64,000 nt of DNA from Bradyrhizobium macuxiense (GTDB taxonomy: Bacteria; Pseudomonadota; Alphaproteobacteria; Rhizobiales; Xanthobacteraceae): the NCBI RefSeq assembly GCF_007993935.1, contig NZ_VITY01000001.1:186001-250000 (forward strand), in the 5' to 3' direction. Of the stretch, positions 27,175 to 37,209 are shown one piece after another (position 1 is the stretch's first letter; every line of letters begins with the position of its first letter). The translations under genes were made by a program, and so were the position numbers. The notes under the pieces were generated by a model. It had not been told where the DNA came from. It saw only the letters and a list, made by a program, of their open reading frames with translations, and ran no database searches.

Positions 27175-28242
27175 GTGGTCAAACTGCTGGACGAACACGA
27201 ACGTACGTTGGCCTTTGCCGAAGTCGCCCTTGGTCAGATCCGCTCGCTTCGCCAGACCGCCGTCCCCCGCAACTATGAGATCTGGTACGTCTACGCGACC
27301 GGATACAACGCGCCGCTCAACAAGGTCATCAACGAGACGCTGGCGCGCAGCGGCAAGCTCTCTGAATCCGATCTCGAGCAGATCTACGAAACCTATCTTT
27401 CGCACATCAAGACCTCGGACCGCATCGACAAGGTCGGCGCCCGCGTCATCGGCGAGATCGACGCCGTCATGAAGCTGATCACCGATGCGCTCGGTGTGTC
27501 CGCGACCTATGACGCCAGCCTCGTCGGCGCCAGCGACCGCCTCTCGACCGCGACGACCCGCGACCAGATCAAGACCATCGTCGAGGGGCTCGCCAAATCG
27601 ACCCGTGAGATGCGAGAGACCAATCAGGCGCTGGAGAGCCGGCTCGCGCTGTCCAAGTCCGAGATCAACGAGTTGCAACACAGCCTCGAGGCGATCCGCG
27701 CCGAGAGCCTGACCGATCCGCTCACCGGCCTCGGCAACCGGAAATATTTCGACCGCTCGATGGAAATGGCGGTGCAGGCCGCGCTGGCCAGCGGCGAGCC
27801 GCTGTCGCTCCTGATGTTCGACATCGATCACTTCAAGTCGTTCAACGATTCCTACGGCCATCTCACCGGCGATCAGGTGCTGCGGCTGGTGGCGCAGTCG
27901 CTGAAGCAGACCATCAAGGGCCAGGACATCACCGCCCGCTACGGCGGCGAGGAATTCGCCGTGGTGCTGCCCAACACCGCGCTGCGCCAGGCACTGACGG
28001 TCGCCGACCATATCCGCCGGGCCGTGATGGCCAAGGAGCTGAAGAAGAAGTCGACCGGCGAGATCCTCGGCCGGGTCACGATCTCGGTCGGCGTCTCCAT
28101 GCTGAAACCGGCCGACGACACGGATTCGCTGATCGAGCGCGCCGATGCCTGCCTCTACGCCGCCAAGCGCGCCGGCCGCAACCGCGTGATCTGCGAAGCA
28201 GATCCGGAATTCAGCGCCGAGACGCAAACGCGCGTGGCGTGA
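27175..28242 (+). CDS. Diguanylate cyclase (GGDEF domain)
   Basis: The 355-residue cytosolic protein makes cyclic di-GMP. Residues up to about 180 form a helical region with a coiled-coil-like segment before the linker SLTDPLTGLGNRKYFD, which opens the GGDEF domain. The active-site motif is GGEEF in ARYGGEEFAV. The allosteric I-site RxxD, expected five residues before it, reads KGQD, so feedback inhibition by product may be missing or weakened. The start is GTG 27175 after TGAGGAC. The N-terminal sensory part belongs to no family I recognise. Confidence 0.93.
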   Translation: MVKLLDEHERTLAFAEVALGQIRSLRQTAVPRNYEIWYVYATGYNAPLNKVINETLARSGKLSESDLEQIYETYLSHIKTSDRIDKVGARVIGEIDAVMKLITDALGVSATYDASLVGASDRLSTATTRDQIKTIVEGLAKSTREMRETNQALESRLALSKSEINELQHSLEAIRAESLTDPLTGLGNRKYFDRSMEMAVQAALASGEPLSLLMFDIDHFKSFNDSYGHLTGDQVLRLVAQSLKQTIKGQDITARYGGEEFAVVLPNTALRQALTVADHIRRAVMAKELKKKSTGEILGRVTISVGVSMLKPADDTDSLIERADACLYAAKRAGRNRVICEADPEFSAETQTRVA

Positions 28243-28265
28243 TCTGATCGCTTAACTTCCGCCGT

Positions 28266-28391
28266 CGTCATTGCAAGCCAACGGGTCGCGCGAACGCGCG
28301 CCCGATGGATGACAGGCTCCGCGAAGCAATCCATCGAGCCGCATATGTGGAACGATGGATTGCTTCGTCGCTATCGCTCCTCGCAATGACG
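28266..28391. repeat. Palindromic intergenic repeat (REP-like)
   Basis: CGTCATTGC at the left end pairs with GCAATGACG at the right end. An inner pair (GAAGCAATCCATCG against CGATGGATTGCTTC) sits inside. It fills the gap between two convergent genes and may also act as a terminator. Confidence 0.8.
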
Positions 28392-28409
28392 CGGACAGAT
28401 TCGGTATCC

Positions 28410-28874
28410 TCAGGAAGAGGATCGCTTCTTTCCCGAGCGCTTCTTCTGAGCGGGAGATCGCTTCGCAGTCGCCTTTCGCACCGCCGACTTCTTGCCTGTG
28501 GTCTTCGTGCTCGCGACCTTCTTGACCGACGCCTTCGCCTTCCTTGGCCGCTTGCGCAGCGCGGCGCGTTGGGCGGCACCGAGCGCCGAGCGCGCCCAGA
28601 CCGCGAGTTCCTCGGCATCGTCGAACAGCCGGGCCGGCAGCTGCCAGTAGGAGTTCACTGTCACCGTCTTGGAACGCGTCTGGTACTGGAATGGCCCGCA
28701 GCCTTCCGCCTCGAATAGCGGAATGGTCTCTTCGTCGGCGCGGAAGTAGAGCCCGGCACGCAGCGCGAGCGCGAAATAGGTGCCGTCAGCCGAAATGCCG
28801 TAGCCGGAGAACATCCGGCGCAGCGTGACCGGGCCGAAATCGGCGAACAAGTCGGTCAGAAATTCGCGGTCCAT
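28410..28874 (-). CDS. TfoX N-terminal domain protein with histone-H1-like tail
   Basis: The 154-residue protein begins with a TfoX/Sxy N-terminal domain (residues 1-100; VTLRRMFSGYGIS and FALALRAGLYFRAD). From about 107 to 154 it becomes a Lys/Arg/Ala/Ser tail (ALRKRPRKAKASVKK, then KKSAVRKATAKRS), like bacterial histone-H1-like proteins. Sxy in enteric bacteria is a competence coactivator that works with CRP. The solitary N-terminal domain in rhizobia has no assigned role, and the tail suggests nucleic-acid binding. ATG 28874 is chosen to match the domain start. Confidence 0.82.
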   Translation of the reverse strand: MDREFLTDLFADFGPVTLRRMFSGYGISADGTYFALALRAGLYFRADEETIPLFEAEGCGPFQYQTRSKTVTVNSYWQLPARLFDDAEELAVWARSALGAAQRAALRKRPRKAKASVKKVASTKTTGKKSAVRKATAKRSPAQKKRSGKKRSSS

Positions 28875-29022
28875 GCGCCCACCATTGTTCCGGTGCGGCC
28901 GAACGCGTCTGCCGCAGCCTGTTGGCGGCGCAGTATGGTCGACGACGACATCGACATGCAACGATGGTGAGTATCGGATCTATGGCGCGAGCGCGATTGC
29001 GCGCTCGCCGACGCGGCAGCGA

Positions 29023-29421
29023 TCAGACCGTGGCCGGCTTGAGCTGCACCGATTCGCCGCAGCCGCAGGCGGAAACCTGGTTCGGGTTGTTGAAAACGAA
29101 CTGGGCCTGCATCTTGTCGGCCACGTAGTCCATCTCGGTGCCGAGCAGGAACAGCACGGCCTTCGGATCGACCAGGATCTTCACGCCCTTGTCCTCGACC
29201 ACTTCATCGGTCGGTCGGATCTCGTGGGCGTATTCGACGGTGTAGGACTGTCCGGCGCAGCCGCCGTTCTTGATGCCGACGCGCAGGCCGACGATCTCCG
29301 AATCGGCGCGCTTGGTCAGCTCGGTGATCCGCTCCGCCGCCGCATCGGTCAATTTCATGACCTGCGGGCGCGGCCGCTTCGGCTTGGCTGGGGTTGGTGA
29401 AACTTGCGTCATGTCACTCAT
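29023..29421 (-). CDS. sufA: Iron-sulfur cluster assembly scaffold/carrier, HesB/IscA family
   Basis: The 132-residue A-type carrier delivers Fe-S clusters to apoproteins. The three conserved cysteines are Cys55 (NGGCAGQSY), Cys119 and Cys121 (ACGCGES). The first 20 residues are a Pro/Lys-rich extension. It is the last gene of the SUF operon, 65 bases after sufT. Confidence 0.93.
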   Translation of the reverse strand: MSDMTQVSPTPAKPKRPRPQVMKLTDAAAERITELTKRADSEIVGLRVGIKNGGCAGQSYTVEYAHEIRPTDEVVEDKGVKILVDPKAVLFLLGTEMDYVADKMQAQFVFNNPNQVSACGCGESVQLKPATV

Positions 29422-29486
29422 GTGGTCAGTCCCAGCGGCAAATCAATTGCCGGTCTTCTTGAGCCTAAGTCTATTCCCCTAACGCA

Positions 29487-29858
29487 TCACCACATATTGA
29501 GGACGAGGCGCGCCTCGTCCGACATCCGGTCCGGCGTCCAGGCCGGATCCCAGACCAGATTGACGTTGACGACGCCGACGCCGGGAACGCTGGCAACCGC
29601 GTTCTCGACCATGGTCGGCAGCTCGCCGGCGGCAGGGCAGTTCGGGGTGGTCAGGGTCATCAGGATGTCGACGGAACGATCGTCCTTGAGATCGACCTTG
29701 TAGATCAGGCCGAGCTCGTAGATGTCGGCCGGGATTTCCGGGTCGAACACCGTTTTCAGCGCCGCGACGATCTCGCCGCTCATGCGCTCGGTCTCCTCCG
29801 CCGGCAGTGCCGAGGTGGTTTCCATGGTGGCCGTCTTGACTTCGGCTGTATCGGTCAT
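29487..29858 (-). CDS. sufT: SUF-associated MIP18/DUF59 protein
   Basis: The 123-residue protein is a SufT-type DUF59 domain with DPEIPADIYELGLIYKVDL and LTTPNCPAAGELP, the latter holding the conserved Cys. SufT helps mature or transfer Fe-S clusters. Its ATG overlaps the sufS stop by four bases (ATGA), showing translational coupling. The first 35 residues are a low-conservation Thr/Glu-rich extension. Confidence 0.92.
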   Translation of the reverse strand: MTDTAEVKTATMETTSALPAEETERMSGEIVAALKTVFDPEIPADIYELGLIYKVDLKDDRSVDILMTLTTPNCPAAGELPTMVENAVASVPGVGVVNVNLVWDPAWTPDRMSDEARLVLNMW

Positions 29859-31102
29859 GCGAACAATTCCCGCGCCTTGATCAGCGCCTGCGCCAGATGG
29901 TCGACTTCTTCCCTTGTATTATACATCCCGAAGGATGCGCGGCAGGTGGCCGTGACGTTGAACCGCTCTAAAAGCGGCATCACGCAATGGGTCCCCGCAC
30001 GCACGGCGATGCCCTGGCGATCGATCACGGTCGCGACATCGTGGGGATGCGCGCCCTTCATCTCGAACGAGATCACCGGGCCCTTGTTGCGGGCGGTTCC
30101 GATCACGCGCAGCGAGTTGATCTCGCGCAGGCGCTCCTGCGCGTAGGTGAGCAGCTCGTGCTCATGCGCGGCGATGCGCTCCTTGCCGATCGAATTGACG
30201 TAGTCGATGGCGGCGCCGAGCCCGATCGCCTCGACGATCGGCGGCGTCCCGGCCTCGAACTTGTGCGGCGGATCGCCATAAGTGACCCAGTCCTTGGCCA
30301 CTTCGCGGATCATCTCGCCGCCGCCGTTGAACGGCCGCATCGCGACCAAGAGATCGTGCTTGGCGTAGAGCGCGCCGATGCCGGTCGGCCCGTATACCTT
30401 GTGGCCGGTAAAGGCATAGAAATCGCAATCGAGGTCCTGGACGTCGATCGGCAGATGCACCGCGCCCTGCGCGCCGTCAACCAGCACCGGAATGCCGCGG
30501 GCGTGGGCGAGCCGCACCACCTCCTTGACCGGGACCAGCGTGCCGAGCGCGTTCGACATCTGGGTGATCGCGACGATCTTGGTGCGCGGGGTGAGGAGCT
30601 TCTCGAACTCCTCGATCAGGAAATTGCCTTCGTCGTCGACCGGCGCCCACTTAATCACGGCACCCTGGCGCTCCCTGAGGAAGTGCCACGGCACGATGTT
30701 GGAGTGGTGCTCCATGATCGAGAGGACGATCTCGTCGCCCTCCTTGATGTTCTCTCCACCCCAGGACGACGCCACCAGATTGATCGCCTCGGTGACGTTG
30801 CGGGTGAAGATGATCTCCTCATTGCGGCGGGCGTTGATGAACTGCGCGACCTTGCCGCGGGCGCCCTCATAAGCCTCGGTCGCCGCATTGGCGAGGTAAT
30901 GCAGGCCGCGATGCACGTTGGCGTATTCGCTCTTGTAGGCATCGGTCATGCGGTCGAGCACCGCATTCGGCTTCTGCGCGGAGGCCGCGTTGTCGAGATA
31001 GACCAGCGGCTTGCCGTAGATCTGCATGGCGAGCGCCGGGAAATCCTGCCGCACCAGCGCGACGTCGTAAGAACCGTTGGCGACCGCCTTGTGCATGCTC
31101 AC
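29855..31102 (-). CDS. sufS: Cysteine desulfurase SufS (group II)
   Basis: SufS takes sulfur from cysteine for Fe-S cluster assembly. The 415-residue chain has the PLP lysine Lys235 in FTGHKVYGPTG and the persulfide-forming Cys374 in RAGTHCVMPLL, the short-loop arrangement of group II enzymes. It overlaps sufD upstream and sufT downstream by four bases each. SufE, its usual sulfur acceptor, is not encoded in the operon and would have to come from elsewhere. Confidence 0.96.
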   Translation of the reverse strand: MSMHKAVANGSYDVALVRQDFPALAMQIYGKPLVYLDNAASAQKPNAVLDRMTDAYKSEYANVHRGLHYLANAATEAYEGARGKVAQFINARRNEEIIFTRNVTEAINLVASSWGGENIKEGDEIVLSIMEHHSNIVPWHFLRERQGAVIKWAPVDDEGNFLIEEFEKLLTPRTKIVAITQMSNALGTLVPVKEVVRLAHARGIPVLVDGAQGAVHLPIDVQDLDCDFYAFTGHKVYGPTGIGALYAKHDLLVAMRPFNGGGEMIREVAKDWVTYGDPPHKFEAGTPPIVEAIGLGAAIDYVNSIGKERIAAHEHELLTYAQERLREINSLRVIGTARNKGPVISFEMKGAHPHDVATVIDRQGIAVRAGTHCVMPLLERFNVTATCRASFGMYNTREEVDHLAQALIKARELFA

Positions 31103-32421
31103 GCCCTCGCTTCCAGCCAGCGCTGCGCGGTGGCGATTGCGACCTCGCGCAACGCGTCGCTGGCGATGCTCTCGATCGCCTCGCCGACGAAGGCCTGGAT
31201 CAGCAGCGCCTGGGCTTCCTTCTCGGGCAGGCCGCGGGCGCGCATGTAGAACAGCAGGCTCTCGTCGAGCGCACCGGTGGTCGCACCGTGACCGCAGGTG
31301 ACGTCGTCGGCGAAGATCTCGAGTTCCGGCTTGTTGTCGGCCTCGGCGTCGTCGGACAGCAGCAGCGCGCGGGTCATCATCTTGGCGTCGGTCTTCTGCG
31401 CGTCCGGGCGGACGATGATGCGGCCCTGGAACACGGAATGGGCGCGGTCGTCGACGACCGCACGGAAGATCTCGCGGCTCGCGCAGTGCGGCACCGCGTG
31501 ATCCATGAACAGCGTGGTGTCGGCGTGCTGCGTGCCGTTGATCAGATTGACGCCGTTGGTCTCGACCTTGGACCCCTCGCCGGCGCAGGTCACCGTCAGC
31601 TGATAGCGGCTGACATGACCGCCCGAGGTCAGGCCGAACGTGTTCAGGTGCGCGTGCGCGCCAAGCGAAATCGTCGCCGAGGAAATATTGAACGCATCAA
31701 TAGCGTCTTCGACCAGACGGACGTGATCAAGCCGCGCATTATCGCCGATCGCAACGATCAGCCCGTCATGTGCCTGATAGGCCTTGGCGCCCTCGCCGGC
31801 GAGATAGCTCTCCACCAGCGTGACATTGGTATCGCGGCCGAGCCGCAGCAGCGAGCGCGTGAACATCGAGGCCGGCGCCGTGCCGGAGGCGACATGGACG
31901 ATGTGCAGCGGCTGCGCCAGCACCGTGCCGTCGGCGATCTCGATGACGACGCCATCGGTCGCCATCGCGCCGTTCAGCGCGACCATCGGATTGGAGATGT
32001 CAGTGGCAAAGGCCCGCGCCGAGAGCGCGCCATCGCCGGCGTCGAGCACCTCGCGCAGTGGGCGGATGCCGAGCCCCTTTTCGAGATTGCCGAGATCGGA
32101 CAGATCAGGCGCAAACGCGCCATCGACCAGCACCAGACGGCGCACGCCGTCGATCGCCCGCAGCTTGACGGCGGCAGCAGCGCGACCCAGCGCCGCTGCA
32201 TCCGGCGCAGGGGCCAGCGGCAACACCTCGCGCATCAGCGCGCGCAAATCGGTGTATTTCCAATCCTCGATCCGGCGATGCGGCAGGCCCGAGCGCTCAT
32301 AGGCCTCGAACGCCTGGCGGCGCTGATCGGCGATCTTGCCCTTGCCCGGCAGGCGGTCGCGCGCGACGGCGAATGCATCGCCCAGCGCGCGCCCGGTCTC
32401 GGTCTTTGCGACAACGTTCAT
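31099..32421 (-). CDS. sufD: Fe-S cluster assembly protein SufD
   Basis: SufD is a 440-residue beta-helix subunit of the SufBCD scaffold and helps acquire iron. The C-terminal SufBD core is recognisable by NLINGTQHADTTLFMDHAVPH-like residues and by VFQGRIIV and CGHGATTGALDESLLFYMRARG. The N-terminal region (residues 1-150) diverges, as usual. It lies between sufC and sufS with a 17-base gap and a 4-base overlap. Confidence 0.95.
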   Translation of the reverse strand: MNVVAKTETGRALGDAFAVARDRLPGKGKIADQRRQAFEAYERSGLPHRRIEDWKYTDLRALMREVLPLAPAPDAAALGRAAAAVKLRAIDGVRRLVLVDGAFAPDLSDLGNLEKGLGIRPLREVLDAGDGALSARAFATDISNPMVALNGAMATDGVVIEIADGTVLAQPLHIVHVASGTAPASMFTRSLLRLGRDTNVTLVESYLAGEGAKAYQAHDGLIVAIGDNARLDHVRLVEDAIDAFNISSATISLGAHAHLNTFGLTSGGHVSRYQLTVTCAGEGSKVETNGVNLINGTQHADTTLFMDHAVPHCASREIFRAVVDDRAHSVFQGRIIVRPDAQKTDAKMMTRALLLSDDAEADNKPELEIFADDVTCGHGATTGALDESLLFYMRARGLPEKEAQALLIQAFVGEAIESIASDALREVAIATAQRWLEARA

Positions 32422-32438
32422 CTGAAAACCCGTCTTTG

Positions 32439-33191
<753 letters not shown>

Positions 33192-33251
33192 CTGATTTTT
33201 CCTGAGCGTCATCCGCGAGGGCGCGTCGGCCGCGCCCGCAAGCGGGATGGA

Positions 33252-34748
33252 TTAGCCAACCGAACCTTCAAGGCTGATCGAGATCAGCTTCTGCGCTTCC
33301 ACCGCGAATTCCATCGGCAGTTGCTGCAGCACGTCCTTCACGAAGCCGTTGACCACGAGGCCGACGGCTTCCTCCTGCGAGAGCCCGCGCTGGATGCAGT
33401 AGAACAGCACGTCCTCGGAAATCTTCGACGTCGTCGCTTCATGTTCGAACGTCGCCGAGGAGTTCTTGGCCTCGACATAGGGCACGGTGTGCGCGCCGCA
33501 TTTGTCGCCGATCAGAAGCGAGTCGCAGGCGGTGTAGTTGCGCGCGCCGGTCGCCTTGCGATGGGCGCTGACGAGGCCGCGATAGGTGTTCTGCGACTTG
33601 CCGGCGGCGATGCCCTTGGAGATGATCCGGCTCGACGTGTTCTTGCCGAGGTGAATCATCTTGGTGCCCGAGTCGACCTGCTGGAAGCCGTTCGAGATCG
33701 CGATCGAGTAGAACTCGCCGCTCGAATTGTCGCCACGCAGGATGCAGCTCGGATACTTCCAGGTGATCGCGGAACCGGTCTCGACCTGGGTCCAGGAGAT
33801 CTTGGAATTCTTGCCGCGGCAGTCGCCACGCTTGGTGACGAAATTGTAGATGCCGCCCTTGCCCTCGGAATTGCCGGGGTACCAGTTCTGCACCGTCGAA
33901 TATTTGATCTCGGCGTCATCGAGCGTGACGAGCTCGACCACCGCGGCGTGCAGCTGGTTCTCGTCGCGCTGCGGCGCGGTGCAGCCTTCGAGATAGGAGA
34001 CGTAGGAGCCCTTGTCGGCGATGATCAGCGTGCGCTCGAACTGGCCGGTGTTGCGCTCGTTGATGCGGAAATAGGTCGACAGCTCCATCGGGCAACGCAC
34101 GCCCGGCGGCACGTAGACGAACGAGCCGTCCGAGAACACAGCTGAGTTCAACGTCGCGAAGTAATTGTCCGAGGTCGGCACCACGGTGCCGAGATATTTC
34201 TGCACCAGCTCGGGATGCTCGCGGATCGCCTCCGAGATCGGCATGAAGATCACGCCGGCGGCCTTCAGCTCCTTCTGGAAGGTGGTCGCAACCGAGACCG
34301 AATCGAACACCGCATCGACCGCGATCTTGCGGTTCGCAGACGGCGGTCCGCCCGGCGGGGGCTCGACGCCCTCGAGGATCGCAACCTCGCGCAGCGGGAT
34401 GCCGAGCTTCTCATAGGTCTTGAGGATTTCCGGATCGATCTCGTCGATCGAGGACAGCGTCTTCTTCGGCTTCGGCGCCGCGTAGTAATAGATGTCCTGG
34501 TAGTCGATCTTCGGATAGTCGACGCGCGCCCAGGTCGGCTCGGTCATGGTCAGCCAGCGGCGATACGCCTCCAGGCGCCATTCCAGCATCCAGGCCGGCT
34601 CATTCTTCTTTGCTGAGATGAAGCGGACGGTGTCTTCCGACAGCCCCTTCGGGGCCTTGTCGGACTCGATCTGCGTCTCAAACCCATATCGATACTGGTC
34701 GACGTCGATGCGCCGGACGCGCTCGACCGTCTCTTGTACAGCAGGCAT
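33252..34748 (-). CDS. sufB: Fe-S cluster assembly protein SufB
   Basis: SufB is the main scaffold on which SUF clusters are built. The 498-residue protein shows the conserved [12 protein letters not shown] near residue 53, the SufBD beta-helix and the C-terminal [21 protein letters not shown] with the functional Cys and Glu region. It begins the sufBCDS-T-A run. The ATG at 34748 follows GGAGGATATGA, a strong site. A 94-base gap separates it from the upstream desulfurase gene, so it may have its own promoter. Confidence 0.96.
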   Translation of the reverse strand: MPAVQETVERVRRIDVDQYRYGFETQIESDKAPKGLSEDTVRFISAKKNEPAWMLEWRLEAYRRWLTMTEPTWARVDYPKIDYQDIYYYAAPKPKKTLSSIDEIDPEILKTYEKLGIPLREVAILEGVEPPPGGPPSANRKIAVDAVFDSVSVATTFQKELKAAGVIFMPISEAIREHPELVQKYLGTVVPTSDNYFATLNSAVFSDGSFVYVPPGVRCPMELSTYFRINERNTGQFERTLIIADKGSYVSYLEGCTAPQRDENQLHAAVVELVTLDDAEIKYSTVQNWYPGNSEGKGGIYNFVTKRGDCRGKNSKISWTQVETGSAITWKYPSCILRGDNSSGEFYSIAISNGFQQVDSGTKMIHLGKNTSSRIISKGIAAGKSQNTYRGLVSAHRKATGARNYTACDSLLIGDKCGAHTVPYVEAKNSSATFEHEATTSKISEDVLFYCIQRGLSQEEAVGLVVNGFVKDVLQQLPMEFAVEAQKLISISLEGSVG

Positions 34749-34831
34749 TCATATCCTCCGCTCGCGGTTTCAAGGACCGCGGTGGATCTCAGTTCCGAAA
34801 ATCTCTTACGATGCTTTGACGACGAAATCCG

Positions 34832-34849
34832 CTTAGAACTGTTCAAGCT
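34832..34849. promoter_or_regulatory. Imperfect inverted repeat before sufB (possible Irr-like site)
   Basis: CTTAGAAC and GTTCAAG form an imperfect dyad over the end of the desulfurase gene. Rhizobial Irr boxes have a similar TTAGAA...TTC core, and SUF genes are commonly iron-regulated. The match is weak. Confidence 0.25.
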
Positions 34850-36000
34850 GTGTTTCGTCGTTCCCCCTTAACTAAGGTATCGGCGAGCTTTCGCCAAGCC
34901 TTGAGGGTCAAATCCACGTCTGTCTCCGTGGTAGACCAGCCAAGACTGAGCCGCACCGCTCCCTGGGACACCTCCGAACGGTACCCCATTGCCTCCAGGA
35001 CATGGGACGGCTGGACCTTGCCCGACGAACAGGCGGAACCGGAGGACACAGCGATTCCCCCGAGGTCGAACCCGATCACGGCCGTTTCGGCCTTCATCCC
35101 CGGCGCGGTGAAAAGGACGGTATTCGGCAACCGTTTCACGTCGTCGGAGAACACCAGCACGTCAGGCGTCTGCCGCAGCCCGTGCTCGAGCCGGTCGCGC
35201 AGCCCCCTGACGCGGGCAGCGTCGGCCTTCAACGCCGCCATCGCGACCTTCACGGCCGCACCAAAGCCTGCGATCCCCGCGACGTTCTCGGTCCCTGCCC
35301 GCCGCCCGAACTCCTGCCCGCCGCCGCGCAGTGACGCCTCCAGTCCTTCGACAGCTTCGGCGAGCACCAGCGCGCCGGTGCCCTTCGGTCCACCGATCTT
35401 GTGCGCCGACAGCGTCACAAGATCGGCCTGGGCCGAAGCGAGGTCGAACGGGATCTTGCCGAACGCCTGGATCGCATCGACCTGCAGCAGGCCGCCGGCC
35501 GCGTGGACGATCGCGGCGACGTCGGCCACCGGCTGAATGGCGCCAGTCTCGTTGTTCGCCAGCATCACCGAGACCAGCGCGGGCGGACCATCCGCCAGCA
35601 GCGCGCGCAGATGATCGAGATCGATCACCCCGGCGCGCGTGACTTTGACGGTGCCGATCGCTTCACGCGAAAACCGCCCGCCCGCGAGGACGGACGCATG
35701 CTCGATCGCGGACACCAGGAGCCGCTCGACCGGCGCGCCCGTGCCGCGGCGCAATCCCGGGGTCAAGGCGAGCGCGTTGGCTTCGGTCCCGCCGGAGACA
35801 AATACGACGTCCTGTGGCCGGCCGCCGACCGCCTCCGCCACCGCGTTGCGCGCATCCTCGACCATCCGGCGCGCACGGCGTCCCTCGCTGTGCACCGAGG
35901 ACGGGTTGCCGCTCAACTCCCACGCCGCGGCCATCGCCGCTTTCGCTTCCTGGCGAAGCGGCGTGGTGGCATTCCAGTCGAGATAGACGCGATCGGCCAT
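34843..36000 (-). CDS. Cysteine desulfurase, NifS/IscS-like (group I)
   Basis: The 385-residue protein is a second desulfurase with PLP lysine Lys201 in SAHKIGGPKG and catalytic Cys324 in SGSACSSGKVQPSH, the long-loop arrangement of group I enzymes. It heads the SUF operon, so this locus has both desulfurase classes. It may supply sulfur to SUF or to other pathways such as tRNA thiolation. ATG 36000 is taken because MADRVYLDWNATTP is the family start. Confidence 0.93.
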   Translation of the reverse strand: MADRVYLDWNATTPLRQEAKAAMAAAWELSGNPSSVHSEGRRARRMVEDARNAVAEAVGGRPQDVVFVSGGTEANALALTPGLRRGTGAPVERLLVSAIEHASVLAGGRFSREAIGTVKVTRAGVIDLDHLRALLADGPPALVSVMLANNETGAIQPVADVAAIVHAAGGLLQVDAIQAFGKIPFDLASAQADLVTLSAHKIGGPKGTGALVLAEAVEGLEASLRGGGQEFGRRAGTENVAGIAGFGAAVKVAMAALKADAARVRGLRDRLEHGLRQTPDVLVFSDDVKRLPNTVLFTAPGMKAETAVIGFDLGGIAVSSGSACSSGKVQPSHVLEAMGYRSEVSQGAVRLSLGWSTTETDVDLTLKAWRKLADTLVKGERRNTA

Positions 36001-36395
36001 CGAGCTTGTCCGCCGCAACCACCATGGTTGCGGCCTTCCACTGCGACATAACGACAGTCGGGCAGCGAGACCAGATCAGAGTCACCGGTGCCGGAGATTT
36101 TTCGCGCGCACCGAAACCTCACCTGTGTTGCCAGGCAAGACATCCGTTTGCGGCGCGCGCGATAGCAATGTGACAAACCAAAACTTCAGGTAGCCGACGA
36201 ACAATTCCGCGTGTTGATCCGGATCGCACGGCGCAGCGCGGATTCACGCCGGCCAAGCGGCACAATTTCCTTGATTTTTGCCCCTTGCGTCATGCTAGAA
36301 GGCGCTCCAGCGTGCCGCCCGGCGGCGCCTGTGCCGATTTCATCATGAGCCGCCCTGTTCGCGCCCTGTCGCTGAAGATGGCTCCAACCGGTTGA

Positions 36396-36409
36396 TTGAT
36401 CGACGTCAA
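36396..36409. promoter_or_regulatory. FixK/FNR-type box
   Basis: TTGATCGACGTCAA matches the 14-base TTG(A/C)-N6-(T/G)CAA pattern of Bradyrhizobium FixK2 sites. Its centre is only about 38 bases before the hydrolase ATG. Activation from the usual -41 position would start transcription about at the start codon, so repression or coincidence is also possible. Confidence 0.4.
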
Positions 36410-36437
36410 TCAAGGGAACGCGTCAATCAAGGGAACA
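36404..36437. repeat. Tandem 17-base duplication before hydrolase start
   Basis: CGTCAATCAAGGGAAC(G/A) occurs twice in direct succession, differing only in the last base. Each copy carries AAGGGAA, so the ribosome binding site of the following gene is duplicated. Confidence 0.85.
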
Positions 36438-36439
36438 CA

Positions 36440-37087
36440 ATGCCTGAAGTCATTTTCACCGGCCCCGCTGGCCGTCTCGAGGGCCGCTATCATCCGGCCA
36501 AGCAGAAGAACGCGCCGATTGCGATGATCCTGCATCCGCATCCGCAGTTCCACGGCACGATGAATCACCAGATCGTCTACCAGTGCTATTATGCGTTTGC
36601 GCATCGCGGCTTCTCGGTGCTGCGCTTCAACTTCCGTGGCGTCGGCCGCAGCCAGGGCTCGTTCGATCACGGCACCGGCGAATTGTCCGATGCCGCGAGC
36701 GCGCTCGACTGGGCGCAGGCGATCAATCCCGAGGCGCGTGCCTGCTGGGTTGCGGGCTTCTCGTTCGGCGCATGGATCGGCATGCAGCTCCTGATGCGCC
36801 GGCCGGAGGTCGAGGGCTTCATCTCGATCGCGCCGCCCGCCAATCTCTACGACTTCTCGTTCCTCGCGCCCTGCCCGTCGTCGGGCCTGATCGTGCACGG
36901 CGACAAGGACGCCGTGGTGCCGCCCAAGGACGTCAACACGCTGGTCGAGAAGCTGAAGACGCAGAAGGGCATCGTGATCGACCAGCAGGTCATCCCCGGT
37001 GCCAACCATTTCTTCGACGGCAAGCTCGAGCCGCTGATGGAGACGGTGACCGGCTATCTCGACATGCGGCTGGCTAACGTCCGCTGA
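36440..37087 (+). CDS. Alpha/beta hydrolase
   Basis: The 215-residue protein has the alpha/beta-hydrolase fold: LHPHPQFHGTM near residue 31, nucleophile Ser108 in the elbow GFSFGAW, Asp in VHGDKDAVVP and His in PGANHFFDGK. It belongs to the COG2945-like group of small hydrolases with no known substrate. ATG 36440 follows AAGGGAAC at the right distance, and an in-frame TTG at 36392 is unlikely. The gene is preceded by a FixK-like box. Confidence 0.9.
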   Translation: MPEVIFTGPAGRLEGRYHPAKQKNAPIAMILHPHPQFHGTMNHQIVYQCYYAFAHRGFSVLRFNFRGVGRSQGSFDHGTGELSDAASALDWAQAINPEARACWVAGFSFGAWIGMQLLMRRPEVEGFISIAPPANLYDFSFLAPCPSSGLIVHGDKDAVVPPKDVNTLVEKLKTQKGIVIDQQVIPGANHFFDGKLEPLMETVTGYLDMRLANVR

Positions 37088-37094
37088 GCCTCTT

Positions 37095-37179
37095 GTAGGA
37101 TGGGTGGAGCGCAGCGATACCCATCATCGCGCCACGCGGCACCAAGTCGATGGGTATCGCTTCGCTCCACCCATCCTAC
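37095..37179. repeat. Palindromic intergenic repeat 1
   Basis: GTAGGATGGGTGGAGCG and CGCTCCACCCATCCTAC are arms of a long imperfect palindrome, with inner GATACCCATC / GATGGGTATC. It differs in sequence from the neighbouring repeat at 37210. Confidence 0.85.
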
Positions 37180-37209
37180 GAAGTACGACTCACACTGAGC
37201 GCGGATTTT

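Larger units (their letters stand above)
36001..36439. other. 439-base divergent intergenic region
   Basis: No gene is recognisable. The region separates the leftward SUF operon from the rightward alpha/beta hydrolase and must hold both promoters. Near its left end a short dyad (GCAACC / GGTTGC) lies close to the desulfurase start. The right end holds a FixK-like box and a 17-base tandem repeat, listed separately. I saw no convincing IscR or RirA site. Confidence 0.5.
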
